Assembly (NCBI RefSeq): GCF_021347895.1
Contig: NC_067132.1
Span: 9,230,995 to 9,294,994, forward strand
Direction of reading: 5' to 3'
DNA: 64,000 bases
DNA from: Acanthochromis polyacanthus
Lineage: Eukaryota; Chordata; Actinopteri; Pomacentridae
In this document: positions 22,865-36,500 of the stretch, one piece after another
Layout of the letters: each line of letters begins with the position of its first letter
How positions within the stretch are numbered: the first letter of the stretch is position 1
The notes under the pieces: generated by a model
Told to the model about the DNA's origin: nothing
The model's database searches: none
The model's input: the letters and a program-made list of their open reading frames with translations, nothing else
Program-made: the position numbers and the translations under genes

Positions 22865-23090
22865 GTTGTAACCTGTCAATCACAAGTTAGCCCCGCCCTA
22901 AAACATAGCCTCCTTTGTCATCAATTTTGCTCACATGTGACCCAAAGTGCTTCTTAGTAAATTGTAAACTGTGACTTAAGAAAGCATTGAAACTCTTAAC
23001 TGAGACCCTAAAATTATTAGGAAAAGATTTAGGTAACGGATCAGGTGATTTTTCTCACAGACTAACATATTTTTGCAATAAGAGATATCA
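22865..23090 (+). repeat. Fish dispersed repeat with TGTCAATCACAAG-TAGCCCCGCCCTAAA motif
   Basis: It opens with CCTGTCAATCACAAGTTAGC and CCCCGCCCTAAAACATAGCC and continues with an ATTGAAACTCTTAACTGAGACC segment and CTCACAGACTAACATA. An inverted relative is present at 63005-63290 in this window (GGGCGTGGCTGCCTGG, GATTGACAGGT). I recall this as a common dispersed fish repeat of unknown mobilisation type. No termini or coding capacity seen. Confidence 0.55.
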
Positions 23091-23474
23091 ATCCCTGCTG
23101 GCTGTACATATCTTAGACCCACAGAGTTCATATGTAGTATGCACATGTATGCAGATCTTCTGTAGATCTTCTGCCGTCTTTGGATCTTCTGAAGAACACA
23201 AAAGGAGCTGCAGTAGTCTAGCTTCCTTCTGCACCACTTGACTCTCAATATGCTGAAAAATTAGTATGGAAGTTTTGCCCAACCACACCAAAAAATACTG
23301 CCTACTACAGCTTTAGTGCCTTCACGAAACTACCTTTATTCCTAATGAAGAGTAAAACACTGTCCTCAGCTACCACAAACATTTTCTGTTTCAGAAATTG
23401 GTTTATCTGCTTAACCTGTTGAACTAATAAGCAGTTCCATTTCAATGACATTATGTTTCTTTCATTAATGTTTC

Positions 23475-23706
23475 TTAACCCACCTGCCGTCCTGCGGGTC
23501 AAATTGACCCGTTTTAAAGTTTTAAAAATGTGGAAAAAAAAAAAAAATTCACAGTGAAAACTTCCACATTTTCAAAAACAAATGAAAAAATTTCAGGCAT
23601 TTTGTTCCTGAAGATTTTGCAAATTTTTATAAATTTTTTTCTGAATTTTTGGACTTTTTTCAGACAAGGCAACAACATTTTTTGGTAAGGACAACACGAG
23701 GGCTAA
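23475..23706. mobile_element. Miniature piggyBac-type (TTAA) element
   Basis: The element is 23479-23702 (224 bp). Its left end CCCACCTGCCGTCCTGCGGG follows TTAA (23475-23478), and its right end GGACAACACGAGGG is followed by CTAA (23703-23706), apparently TTAA with one mutation. CCC...GGG ends next to TTAA are characteristic of piggyBac. The left end contains the palindrome GGGTCAAATTGACCC. The body is A/T-rich, with runs of A and T near 23535-23550 and 23630. There is no coding region. Unrelated in sequence to the larger TTAA elements at 2384 and 52261. Confidence 0.65.
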
Positions 23707-24383
23707 CATTAGCAGGTCCTGGAAGATTAATAAAATATTTATAAACTGAACTCATTTAGAATCCACTAAGAAAATCTGGATCTGAAAAAAAATGCAAGAA
23801 GTAAATGCTGGCAGCTTGACATTTACAAAAAGCTAACCTAATGAAACATTATCAGGCAGTATGGGTGTGGATGCATCATTAGTTGTACTTTTAGTCTATT
23901 GGTCATGTTACCAGTTAAAATAGGTGCTAAACCCAGACAGTAGCCATGCTTAACTCAGCTTCTGTGTGATGCTGCCTTCCAGTTAACACACTATTATTAT
24001 TTTTGGTTTCTGCATTAATGCGCTTACACAATATTGCCTACAGTGTTAATGACCAAAGAACAATAAACTCAGCTTTTGTTTGTGATAAACAATATGCAAA
24101 GCAGCTGTGTTTCTTTCAGGTCATCTTAAATGTTACAAAGAGCACAGTGTGGATTATGAATATACATGTAATGCCTCAAGGTAACCATTTTATATGTATT
24201 TTGTTATCTTTCATAGGTATGTAACATTTCTTTACCTTTCTACTTTTACAATACAGGGAGGAAGATAATTACAGTTTTGCAGTTTTTTTCTGTCATGGAC
24301 CGCCAAGTTTGAACATAAATCTGTTACTTTGTATTTTCTAGATTTCTACATTTTACGTGGATCTCTTCTGCCTAATCAGTGTT

Positions 24384-24386
<3 letters not shown>
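23707..24386. other. Gene-free stretch
   Basis: AT-rich, nothing recognised. Confidence 0.4.

Positions 24387-24474
<88 letters not shown>
24387..24474 (+). repeat. (AC)n microsatellite, about 44 units
   Basis: An uninterrupted AC dinucleotide run, the longest simple repeat of the window, and probably highly polymorphic. Confidence 0.98.
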
Positions 24475-24476
<2 letters not shown>

Positions 24477-26019
24477 TGCACACAACATACTGACAGAGCT
24501 CACAATCCCAAGATTACATGTGTGGTTTTCTAACAGTATAAGCTGATGCATGTGGTGGCATGAATTTTGTCAAGAGATCTATACAGAGTGGCATATAGAG
24601 AAGCAGCCCACAGAGGAGCACTGGTTAAAGGTTGCACACTGACAGTCTTTCCACTGAAATGCCTACCTGGAGGGAAACTACACAGAGCAAGATACCCTTC
24701 ATGCTGCGGTACAACATCATATATAAAAGCACAGCTGTGAAAGAAACTTCTGCTTATTGATGCCAGGACTGAAACAGCAACAAGATGTCAACTTTAACTT
24801 GGTGGAGACCAAAAACGCATTACTCTGACTTCTACTTTTAAAGGTGTGATTCAAAGAAATGTAGCTTTTATTGATCATAAAGAAAGTATGAAGGAAAGGC
24901 CAAAAGCTGAATGGATGCTGGCATCCCTTTAACACTTTTACCAAGAAGAGGATCTATACAGAAAAATATAAAGGAATCTAGTAAAAGCACTTTTCTGCTT
25001 TAAATAAACACATCAAGTACAGCAAATGTTTAGAGGTATAATAAAAGCAGTTGTGAAAACCATCATGTTCTGGTTGCTGCCCTTGACCATTACTTTCATA
25101 CACAACTCAGTGTTAATTTTGTTAAAATATTCAGTGACAACCCACTTTTCATTACAGAACTCTAGATACTAGAGAACGACTGAATTTTCTTTGAAAATTT
25201 TTCATCAAAAAATGTTGAAGACGTGCAAACCTTTGACCTATCAGATGGATTGCATTCCCACCATCAGCCCAATCAGATGAAGGCCCAGCTAGCTGTCAGC
25301 TCAGAGTTTAGCAGCATGATGGCTCAGAAAGCAAAGAAGAGTGAAGATAACATGAGAAGATGCTTTTGCTGAAATTAGAAAAACAATGTTTTAAAGGTAG
25401 TGGTATCGGAAATGAAATCATTGTTATTTAAATTAATGGTCTGTTTAATTGGCTGGACATTCTTGTCCAATTTGTAGGATACGCGCATGTTTGAAATAAT
25501 GTATTTCATCTCTTTATTCTTTTGGCATAAGCTAGCTAGTGTATGAAATCTATGTAAGTGGTGCAGCTATGAAAGCAGAAAGATTAATAACTGATTCTAT
25601 CGTTTTGCTATTGTTTGCTTTGTTTTAGGTCACACACATACACACATATATCATAAATATTTGAGATTTTACATATCAAATATGATATATATCGATAAAA
25701 TATTCTAAAATTGTGTGAGAGTTTGTGCTTTTGACGCCAAATATATCATTAGAAATATCACTTATTGTTATCTCTGATTACTAAAAATCTGTATTGACCC
25801 TGAAAACCAGTTCACACCCAAATAGAAGCTGTACAGATAATAAGCATATTTTAACATTTGTTTTTTTTTTTTTTGCAAATCATATTATCACCACTTAGCA
25901 CACTGTCGATTTTCTTCTTATTGTAAAGTCCTGAATACTAAGCACTAGCTTTCAGTTGCGAGTCCATTTCAATTTTCACTCCTGACTAATTATTTATGGT
26001 TCATGTCCTTCAGCTTACC
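24475..26019. other. Gene-free stretch
   Basis: AT-rich. It contains a CACACATA/ATATAT-rich patch near 25630-25690 and a T run at 25860-25874. No coding or transposon signal. Confidence 0.4.
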
Positions 26020-26093
26020 ATGTCGAGCGCTTTGAGGTGACATATGTTGTGAATTGGCGCTACACAAAGATCATTTAATTGAACTGAATTGTT
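26020..26093 (+). repeat. 3' tail of an L2-like LINE
   Basis: The segment GTCGAGCGCTTTGAGGTGAC, then GAATTGGCGCTACACAAAGA, then a degenerate ATTGAACTGAATTG end is the typical 3' end of fish L2-type LINEs in plus orientation. Everything upstream of the tail is missing, so it is a short 5'-truncated relic. Confidence 0.6.
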
Positions 26094-29000
26094 TTTATGG
26101 TTTCCTTTGGCAACCAATCAAAAATCACAGTGACTGTAAACCATGGCTCTACTAAAATGTATTCATCAAAGTAAATCAGCATATATTTTATTTTTTGTAA
26201 GGCCACAGCACACACAGAAATACGTACTAAAATGTACAAAAGGTAAACTTACATTACATGAAACACGAAAAATATTCCATGTTTTTATGTCATATTTTTT
26301 TAACAGCATGCAGAGTTATTACATGTTTGGAAAAGTAACTTCCTGTCTTCCCAACAGTCAAATAAATAGAAAACTGCTTCATATATCCCCTGCATGTTTG
26401 CGTCCATCAGTTCATTTCAACAGTCGGTGTGATGCACTGCTAGGATTATTATACACAGTGACAGACGCACCACATCCCACCTTATCTACCCAGTAGCCAT
26501 TCATATTGCCCACTTGGCCAAGTCTCTTGCATCACACCCAAGTAAATGACTAACCGAGTGAGGCTCAGTTATTACCTCTGAGTTTCGAGCGAGATCTCAC
26601 AACCTGCAAACCCACATCCATTTTAATTTCTTCCACCAGCTACACATGAGCGTGGCCCTGCATTAAAATTCAGCAGTATCAACAACATTCATTCAACGAC
26701 TTTCACAATAAGTCAACAATGAGAATGTGGGATGAATGTGCTTGATAGTGCAGATATTCAATTATGATGGAGTGAATGACGGCTTAGTGTGCATAATGCT
26801 TTCGCTCTTCCCTATTGGGCTGTTTATTTTTGGCTTATTGTTTGCCGCCTGGAAGTAAATTGTTAAAGTGTTCTAATAAGCAAGATGCTATTCTTCTCTA
26901 AGCTTCAGAAACAGTCCCACAATATGTCCTCATACAGTTGAAGTAATTCCAAGTGGGTGGATGGATTATGGACAAAATCCCTCTACACACCCACTATGTT
27001 TAATCACCATCTCTTTTTTTCTTTTTAACTCGACCACTTGACCTGAAAAACAAACTCTCAAAGCTCTCCATACCTGGGATGTACATGACTTCAGCCTCCA
27101 TGTACAGGTATGCAAAATGTGGATTCAGACATTAAAAACAGTCCATCAAGAAAGCATGAAGGAAGTTGTCTAATGGGGGAGAGACGTGAGGGAGTGTAGG
27201 GGTGAAATTGCCTTCTAATGGTCTCTCCTTCCCAGCTGTGAGAGCTGCAGATGTCTGGGGGAGCTGAGACAAATAGAGGTGGCTCATGTGGGGACCACAG
27301 CATCCAGACAACAGCTCAAACATTTCCCTTGAAGACTATTTGGCCACAACAAATTAATTTTGGACCGCTTGGGAAGGAACGAGATCCAGCTGGGCGTTGG
27401 CTAACAAACATGTAATGTATTTTCAGTGTGCCGAGCCTCCTCTATCAAGGAGATGCATGATTGAAAAGTTAGGGGGAGTTGCGAAGATATTTGCTCCAGT
27501 TACAACTGATTCACTGCAATGTGACCTAGAAATTATATCTGTAAAAAAGGGGAGAGAGAAAGTGTATGGATGATGGGAATGAAAATGATAACTAGTGCAT
27601 TTGTGCTGAAATGAAAAAAATAGATTATGAAGGGAAAAAAATAATCTGCAACCATCGTTATCAGCACTGTGGCCAACTCATTCTTATAACCAGAGAGCCT
27701 GGAATGAATTTAGAAAGACACTGGCATTCACTGGCATACAGTAAAAGAATACAGTACACGATAAGGATGAAATCCACTTGGCATAGAGAAAACAGAGAGC
27801 TATTTCCAATATCCCGTCTCCTTTAACTCTCTTCTGGACTCCGTCTACTCCTAAGGGAAATGTCTTACTTTTTAGCCGCTAAATGTTCTGCTATGCTAGC
27901 AATTTGCAAACTTTGATAGCCTGTCATTTGCTGCTGTGCATGTAGATGTCAAAATGCTGTCATTATGTGGTATTATACCTTCAGTTTATTTCATCATCAC
28001 ATTCAATGCCATCACAGCTTTCTAAGGATTCTATTTGACCTTACTTTGTGTTACTGCTCTCTCTAAAGAAATATAAACACATACAAAAGCCACCAAAAAA
28101 ATCAATGGAATTAGCTCCAAGAATGCCATTTGTCACTCCTGTTACATTTGTTTTCACTGTGCACTAATTTTTCACTGCAACATAAAGTCCTGCAGCTCTG
28201 TGAGACCAGCACCACCATGGCTGGAAGTAGTCAGAACCCATCTTTTGTGAAGTATCGTGAAGATTTATTCCCATCATTTTATTGTTATTATTTATTTTAG
28301 AATAATGAAAAAAAAAACGAAATCAATGCGTTCCCTAGCGCCCATTATTAAATTCTTCCATACTTATTGCTCATCGCAGCCTGCGGTTCAGCTGAAAACC
28401 TCCTTGCATTTATATCACGTGACTGTCGGTTGCAGCTGAGTCTCCAATGGCTCAATGGTCAATTTTTAAGTGACCCTCGTAGAAAATTTTTTTTTTATGC
28501 AATATCACAATTTTACCTCAGACTTGTATCATTTTTCTTACTGAACAGCGCCTTACAAATTAGTTGAAAACCTGGTGATTCTTTCTGTTCTCAATTTCTG
28601 TCTGAAAAATGCTGTCATTTTGGCAATTTTGTAAGGATAGCATGCCTTTCAAACCTACTGGTAAGTGTAGGGTTAATGCTGGAGTCTGCAATTCTGCAAA
28701 CGCATTGTTGATATTTAGCTAGCTAGCATATTTACATATTTAGCATGTGCCAGATTTACCGCATCTCTCACCCCCACTGCACCCTTTACCCCCATTTCCC
28801 CATCCTTCACTTTCCCACTGTGCATGAGCACAAAACATGCTGGAATAGTCATATGCAGATCAGTTTGAGCCACTTTGCATTTACAGAACAAGCAAACTTC
28901 TCCATACAGACTCAATTGTATTTAATGCTTAAAAACGTATCTGCATGCTACGCACATATAAACATACAAAACAATCAACACACATGTGCATATTCCTCCA

Positions 29001-32000
29001 GGAGTTCCTAAAGAAATATGCTGCCAATTAATTGTCGAGAATCACAGCTGCTGCGTGTTGATTCTCATCTGAACTTAATGTCAGTCACATTGTTTGTTTG
29101 TTTCCAGAATACCAAAATATCAGTATTTATTCACTAACAGACTGTCCATGACCTAAATAAATCATGGTTCCTCTCATTTGGAAGCAGAGCTATCTAAGCC
29201 ACTGTTTTATTACGGCCTTTGAACTATTCCTCCCAGACCGATGACTGGTTATTAATTCATCCATTCTTTTGAAAAGAGTGCCTCATTATCATCCCAATAT
29301 CAACCCGTCCCGCGAGAAGTTGCAAAGCCAAGCAGTCAAGATTTTGCACTCCAGCTTCACAGGCTTGTCAAATTAAAAGGGTCTGCCAGTGACACTTTGA
29401 GGATGGCTCTCCAAAAACAAGGGGGGAAGAAAGATGAATTATGTAAGATCTCTTTGAATATTGCATTGCAGAGGAGGGTGTCCTATATGCCCACCGTTTT
29501 CAGCCTCAGACAAAGCATGAATTGGAATGTGCTCACACTGGCACAATACAGCAGCGGTAAACTCTTTTTCTCTTCCCTGTTATCACTGTGAGCGGTGCAG
29601 AGTCGGCTCCTGTGGGTTTTCTAAGAGAAAAGCTTTGGGAGATAAGGGGAGAGGAGACGATCACAGGGTGATTGAACGAGATCTGCATTTGGAGAGTGGG
29701 CTCGGATAACATCAGAAGTTCTTGGAAGATGACCCTGGTTCTGGGAAGTGCAAAGAGAAATAAGACGGAGCTCTGTCTGTTTTCTAACAACTTCTGCTCC
29801 TCATCCGGTTTCATTTGAAATAAAAGAAAATGTGATATTTATGTGTGTATTATTGAGCAAAAATATGACGAGAAAGTCAGATTCAGCACAGATGAAACCA
29901 TTCAAGGCTCATTTCTAAAGCAGATCTCACAAAAAGAATGAGGAACGTACAGCATTGTGGTCTGGAACATCACAATGTAGGAAACACAGCAGGAGGTCAC
30001 GACTAGCTATTAGAAATGGAAAGAGTTGCTTCTAAAAGACACTAGTAAAGAAATACCCTTAAAACTCCCATTTCCAACTGAAACAAAACAACTTAAATGG
30101 CTCCCTTAGTACAATATTCCACAATCTATTAGTTTTACTGCTAATCACTTTTCTCTTTCACGCTGTTGCTTTTATTGACCTTTTATCGGTACCAGCAGTC
30201 TCCTGCTATTTCACTGTGTGTAGCATTTCCATCTACTCCCTTCATTCCCTGCAGCAAAACAAAGAGATAATTGAATTGCACCCAACAGGCCACCTGATAA
30301 GTCAATCTCATATTCAGAATATTTGATGAAGTTTCACCGTATGGCCTGCATCCTTATTTTCTGCCCCAAAAAGAATGGGCCTAATTGTTATTTTTGTAAT
30401 TACTGGAATAGTAACAATTACTTGTCATAAAGAATGTAAAGAATTAATTCATCATTGCAACACCTCAGCAGTAAACTAATAGAGGTACCACTGGAACTGT
30501 AGAGTTCACAATTTAATTCTGATTTTCCAATTATAGTAATTAATCTTGAGTAATTCTAATAATGTCGTATTGTACGATTTCAGAGAGGTGTCAAAAAGTA
30601 TTGTGAATATGGAAAAGAAAAGCTACTCTGACAAAAGGTATAGACATAAAAGGAAGTGAGATTAAACATATCATTCTGACAGACTTCCCTATTTAAATAT
30701 TTTGTGCTATAATCCTATAAAGGGAGCAGAGTTGTATAAAAGATAAAGGAAAACTGATCGCAGATCTGGCAATGTGGTGATGACAACCGCCAGCTATTTT
30801 AAATCATGCCTCGTCTTCAGTAAAGAGCTTAACTTGAGCCTTTGTTATGATGAAAAAAAAACATTGCAAAGTTAAATCGCAAAACAAGCTTTGTGGATGG
30901 GGAGTCACCAAGAAGGCTGTCAGCCTGATTGCTTCGGTGAACTAGATGGTCCTTCATCCTTCTCCTGCAAACCACAAAACGGACGTTCTAGATCTTTTCT
31001 TAATTAGGTGAACCTCTCTAATCAACCCACCCTCTCGCTGCAGGATGCACAGTAATGGGAGCCTGAGGTGAAGTGCATGCTGGGTCTCCAGGGACAGGGA
31101 CATGTTTACCATAAGCTGGAGCACAGGAGGTCAAACAATGAATATCAAATGCCTGGAGATGCACATGTAGCGTCTATAATTCACAGACAGAAAGAGTTAT
31201 GGCCCTCTTTCATTTAATAGCCTCTAAAGTCATGATGAGAGAGTCTTGAGTCATTATTCATGAAAAGCATTTGCACAAGTGTGCATGTACAGCAAACCGA
31301 GGAAGATTCAGAGGCAGAGTTGTCCCACATGTCCACCATCTGTTGAGGATCCCTACAAGGTGCATTTAGACAGCGCCTGGCACTTCCAGAGACATGCATG
31401 GCAGCCGGCCTCTGCTGAGTGGTCATCAGCTCCCATCGAGCCCCTCTGGAAGTGCTCGCGCTCTGTCGTTTGCTTAATTTCTCATTTGTTGTAAGTCCAT
31501 CATCCCTTCTGCACCAGTGACATGCTGGCTGGTCTTAAACGCTACCGTGGGGTGCCAAGACGAGGAGAGAGCAGAAGCAGAGTCTGAGGCAGACTGTGTG
31601 AGGCACTGTGGATGTATGAAGGCACTCCATGCCAACGACAACAAACACAATGAACACAGACACCCAACGCCAAAGCTGAGTCACCATTTGGAAATTGTTA
31701 CAATACTATAGTTAACGAATGAGCTACTCCTTTGTCTCACTTTTTGCAGTTCATTCTGATGCAGTTGATGGACATTTCCAGCTTTACTGTAACTTCAGTT
31801 TAATTCCATCTTTTAATAGCTTTGAATTTACAACGCTCATTGTTGAGATCTGTGCATGTGGCAGCATCATTAAAATGAATTCAGGACAGGACAAGAAACA
31901 TTACCAGTCATGCAATCGTACAGCTGTTAAGCATCTATTGTTCATGTTTGCAGGGTTTTTCCAGCATCGAGGACTTTTTGGCACCCTACCAAAGAAGTTT

Positions 32001-33318
32001 AAGAAAGTGCCAAGGGAAGATCACCAACAACAAAATGATAAGACTGAAAATAAAATACACAAAGTTTGTTAATTAGGGCTTCATTTGCAGAGGCATAGCA
32101 GACTCTTTTGGTTTATAAAAGGTTCAGAAATAACAAATACATAAATTTCTGTCAAACTTATTGTGTTTACTGTACACAGGCCCATCATGCTTACTGCCGT
32201 GCCTACTCAGCCCCCGGAGGCCACTTGTGAGCCAGGAAAAACCCTGGTTAGCCACATTTATTTCAACAGTAAATAAAGGCAAACTGAAATTATTGCCTGA
32301 AGTATTAGTTGAAAACATTGTCACAGTTCCACCAATTCTCTTAATGGAGTTGTATGTCGGCATTGCCAAATGTCACAAAACAATTAATCATACAAGTTTC
32401 ATCACAAATAACTTGTGGAGTGCAGACATTTTCGTGAGACATGAGCAGCAACAATGGAATAATCCAGCTGGTTTGATAGTGTTTCACTGTTAGAGAAAAA
32501 TATGAAACTGTGACATGGTGAATCATTGTACATTTGGGCTTTTAGAGGTATTGATCTTACATGTTACAAAAGGTTAAATTGTTGTAAAAATGCAATCTGG
32601 AAACACTGGCTACAGTCCAAATCCCACAGTTTATCTTTTTTTTCCCTTAATGGACATACTAGCTATGCCCTTCTGAAGCATTGTTTCATGCAGGATGCAA
32701 CAACTGGGACATAATCTGACCAAGTGTAAGAGGACGTCCTGGTATTTTTGCCATACATTTGACATATTTTGTGCTGAGGCATACTAAATGTTTTTCTGTG
32801 TACTATAGTATGGTAGTATGGATATTGGAACACATCCATTGTTGTGTTTGTATATACGTCTTCTGGATATTGAGATTTTTCATCTGATATTAGGTTCAGT
32901 TAAGATGAAACGCGTTGGGCCTGAAAAGCGGATGATAGCAGACAGCAACAGACGGTGTTAAAAGTCAGCAGTTGGACAGTTTCCAGCAGCCTTTAGTCTG
33001 TACAAGAAGTTACTGAAACACACCAACATTTACTAAAATGTTGTCAGACACAAATAATAGTTTGCATGCAGTCTCTCATAGTTTGAATTCTAAAAGAGAA
33101 GCCTATTAAACTGCTACACAAGCGATCTGGGGTGTTTTTTCATGGCTAAACCTTCAATTTACATGAACTCTCATGAAAATAAGCATCAAATGGGTTTGCT
33201 GTTGTTTAGAAATAAGCTGAGCAGATGTGTTCATCTCAAACTGCATGAATAAATTAAAAAATATTATATATAGTCAGGTACACAGGAAATAAATGTAAAG
33301 CAACAAGTTTCATAATTG
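26094..33318. other. Gene-free stretch of 7.2 kb, repeat-poor
   Basis: No recognised transposon, RNA gene or exon. Open frames of 88-117 codons (26143-26496, 29533-29814, 31719-32072, 32161-32493) have no domains. Repeat scarcity here contrasts with the 52-58 kb zone. Segments of mixed composition at about 26500-26880, 29180-29720 and 30270-30560 look less degenerate than the surroundings and are candidates for conserved non-coding elements, but nothing in a single sequence can prove it. Confidence 0.4.
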
Positions 33319-33580
33319 ACACACTTAAAGTTTGGGGTCACTTAGAAACGTCCTTATTTTTGAAAGAAAAGCAGATTTTTTTTCAATGAAGATATCATTA
33401 AATTAATTAGAAATCCAGTCTAGACATTGTTAATGTGGTATATGACTATTCTAGCTGGAAACAGATGAATTTTAACTCCATAGGGGTACAGAGGAGCATT
33501 TCCAGCAACCATCACTCCTGTGCTCTAATGCTACATTGTGTTAGCTAATGGTGTTGACCCCAAACTTTTGAACGGTAGTG
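33319..33580 (+). mobile_element. Miniature inverted-repeat element, family M copy 1 (internally deleted)
   Basis: The left side contains AAGTTTGGGGTCACTTAGAA and the right end ACCCCAAACTTTTGAACGGTAGTG. Related copies lie at 57012-57380 (same orientation) and 61376-61739 (inverted). Shared internal blocks are ATTTCCAGCAACCATCACTC and AATGCTACATTGTGTTAGC. Relative to copy 2 it lacks about 100 bp between GGTGTTGA and the terminal GACCCCAAAC, and its outermost left bases are degraded. No coding capacity. Confidence 0.75.
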
Positions 33581-36500
33581 TATGTCAGATATTCAGACTA
33601 GGTTGGTACTGTACATCTGTCAGAAGTTGCTTTAGGTCACAAGTCATACTTACCAGGAGTTTTGGTGTTTCTAGATACTTGAAAAATTATATCAGTGTGA
33701 TGTTAATATACAACATAAGAGAATTTTGATATATTTCATGCAGTTTATGTTGTGTAATATATTCAGCCACTCTAACTGATAAATGTCACTATCAGTCACA
33801 CGCTTGTTAATGAAATAAACCCTCAAAAATCAGACAAATCAAATCTAAATCCCTCCCATTCACCAAAAATAAAATGTTCCCATCAAACATCAGATTGCTG
33901 AGTCAACATTAAAACCGCACCTATTACAGCCGGCAAGACCCATGAGTTTCCCATCAGGCCTCAGGTTGGCGGACAGCGCTTGTGGTACCTGGTACTGAAA
34001 ACTGCAGCCACTTTTATTTCACGTCATTATTGTGTGTGTCATCATCACAAGAAGAATCAAACATACATGTATTGCCTGACGACCACAGCTTACTGATTCT
34101 GTGCAGGTTATGTTCATCTTCAACTAAATTATCTTTAAGTGTTCTCACTTTGGGTTTTACTTGTAAATAACTGGTTTAGATATTTTGAGCTATTGTCTTC
34201 TTCACACTGATATCACATCCTTCCAGATCTTAGCATTTACACTTATCTTATTACTTTCGGTAGAAACTGTGGCCCAAACTAAGAAAATATGACTCAAATG
34301 TAATAAACCAGAACTATTCTTTAAACACACTGTAGATTAAAACACAGCAGCCAATTAAAAAAACTATTATCTTGACTTGCATGTCTTTCTCTCCGAGCCA
34401 ATATTGACAAACATAATTTGCATATAAGTAATCAGGTCACCGTCTTATTAGGATTATGTGCCAAACTGTCATGCTGTTGCAAACTGAGTCGTGGCTTCGG
34501 CTGTGTTGTGTTTAATAGGGATCTAGACCTCTTTCATTTTTTGTTCAGTAGGCTTGCCCACGAGGAAATCAATGGCGTAGCAAATCAGAGCTCACAGCAT
34601 TAACACATTAAAGTCACAGTCAAAAAAAAAAAAGTAAAGGTTTCAAAACAGATGGTCTCATTTTATGCAAATGTTATTATGCAAAACTAAGCCTGGAGGC
34701 TCGGCTATTTTTTCCAGCCTCTTAATTGGCAGAGAAGAGAGAGAGGTGCCAGACGTTGCAGGTGGCAAGGTAGCCCCACTTTCTTTTGTCACATCCTGAG
34801 AGAGAATTTTCAGAGAATTTTGTTTAGTGTTATTTCCACCAGGGCCTTGCCACAGCCATCTGTACGCTAAGAGGGGCGCCCATTGAGCTCTGTGTGATGC
34901 TGCAGCTTCTCAAAGCCCGGTGAACTGATAATGCAGCACGCTTTTGCTCGCAGCAGGGGTTGCCTCACCAAGGCAACAACGGCTGAGAATAAACCTTTGG
35001 TTAAGAAGGTGAGCATTATCCACCATGCTCTTTTTCCCTCCTCTTTCACGCCCCGAACATGCTCGATGGCTGATTAGAAGAGTGCAGTCTGGAGCATGTC
35101 AGGATAATTAGGAAATATGATCTGAATAGACCTTCAAGTTGCCTCCTTAGGAATTGAGTGATAAGCATTTAGCTTCTGACGTTGGCAGGCCTCTGAAACA
35201 AAACATCAGTTTAATTCAAATTTTATTTTCCTGTAAAGAATGTGCCTCACAAACATGGTTTATGATAAACACACACAATAAAAGCCCAACATTAAAGGGC
35301 TTTTAAAGCACCACAACACATACCAGTGTAGACTGACATCAGCTGATAAAACCCAAGTTGCTTACTGGTACAAAATAAAAAGTTCTTGTAGAGGCATCAA
35401 CACACTATATCATGTCATGAGCACATTAAGTAATCTAATTTAAGAGAGAGACTCGAGTTGTGGGTTCTCTTGATTTTGTTTTGAAGCCTACAAAACAGCA
35501 TGCAGAAGCCATCAGCTCAGACTTCCCTTCTAAGAGAAGCTACTGAGCCCTAGAAAAGAGGAAAAATCAAGCAAGTAGCTCAGGCAAAATTACCCCAATC
35601 ACTCCTGATGAAATCCAGTTTTCTGGATGCAGATCAGATAGACATATTCAGAAAACATATAGGACTTTGAAATCCTTAAATGTATAACCCGTCCCTCCTA
35701 AAATATGAAAAGCTTTTGATCTCAGCTCCTCTTTCCAAGATCAATCTTTCAGAAAATGTGCTCTTTATCAGTGGAGTTGAGGATATTGTGCGCTGCTTTT
35801 CTTCTGTACAGTCTTTTGAAAGTCTTTCTGCTTGAGCATCAGTCATCTGCTCACCAGGGGACTGGAATTACAGGAAATAGTCAGATTAAATGTGGGCACG
35901 CACTGTGCACACAAAGAACATATGTGAAACTGCTGCATCACTCCTAAATGTGATAGCACAACACTGAGATTTTGGCAGCACAAATATGGTTTTGGCTCAC
36001 GTAGATGCATTTTATGAGGTTTCTTTCTTTCAATAATGGAACCGGACTTTCCAAACAAATGATTATGACTTTGCTCTTTAAGAAAATACTTTCCACTGTC
36101 ATTACCCAAACAGGCTTCTTTAGGTCTGTTAAAGATTTACATGCGAGCCATATGTGCCCCTACAGTACGGGTGAGAAGACATGAGCTGCTCACGTGTCTC
36201 TGCTTCTCACTGCTCATACAGTGTAACAAAGCCTGAATGAGGTAACACTAGATGCAGTGATCTTACTGTAGCCTGACCTCGGGGACAGCACAGACAGCTC
36301 AGCAACACGTCTGACTCTATAAATATGTAAAATCTCTGGCATGTTCCAGGGCCCATGCTGAGCTCTGTGCCTCTGAATCACTGAGTCACTCCCTCCTCCT
36401 CCAGTGGTGCCCCTGCCTGGCCTCTTTCTGGAACAACCAGAGTAAACAATGTGAATAAGTCATGATGACCAGCACTTGTTGGCACATGCTCACCCAGCCT

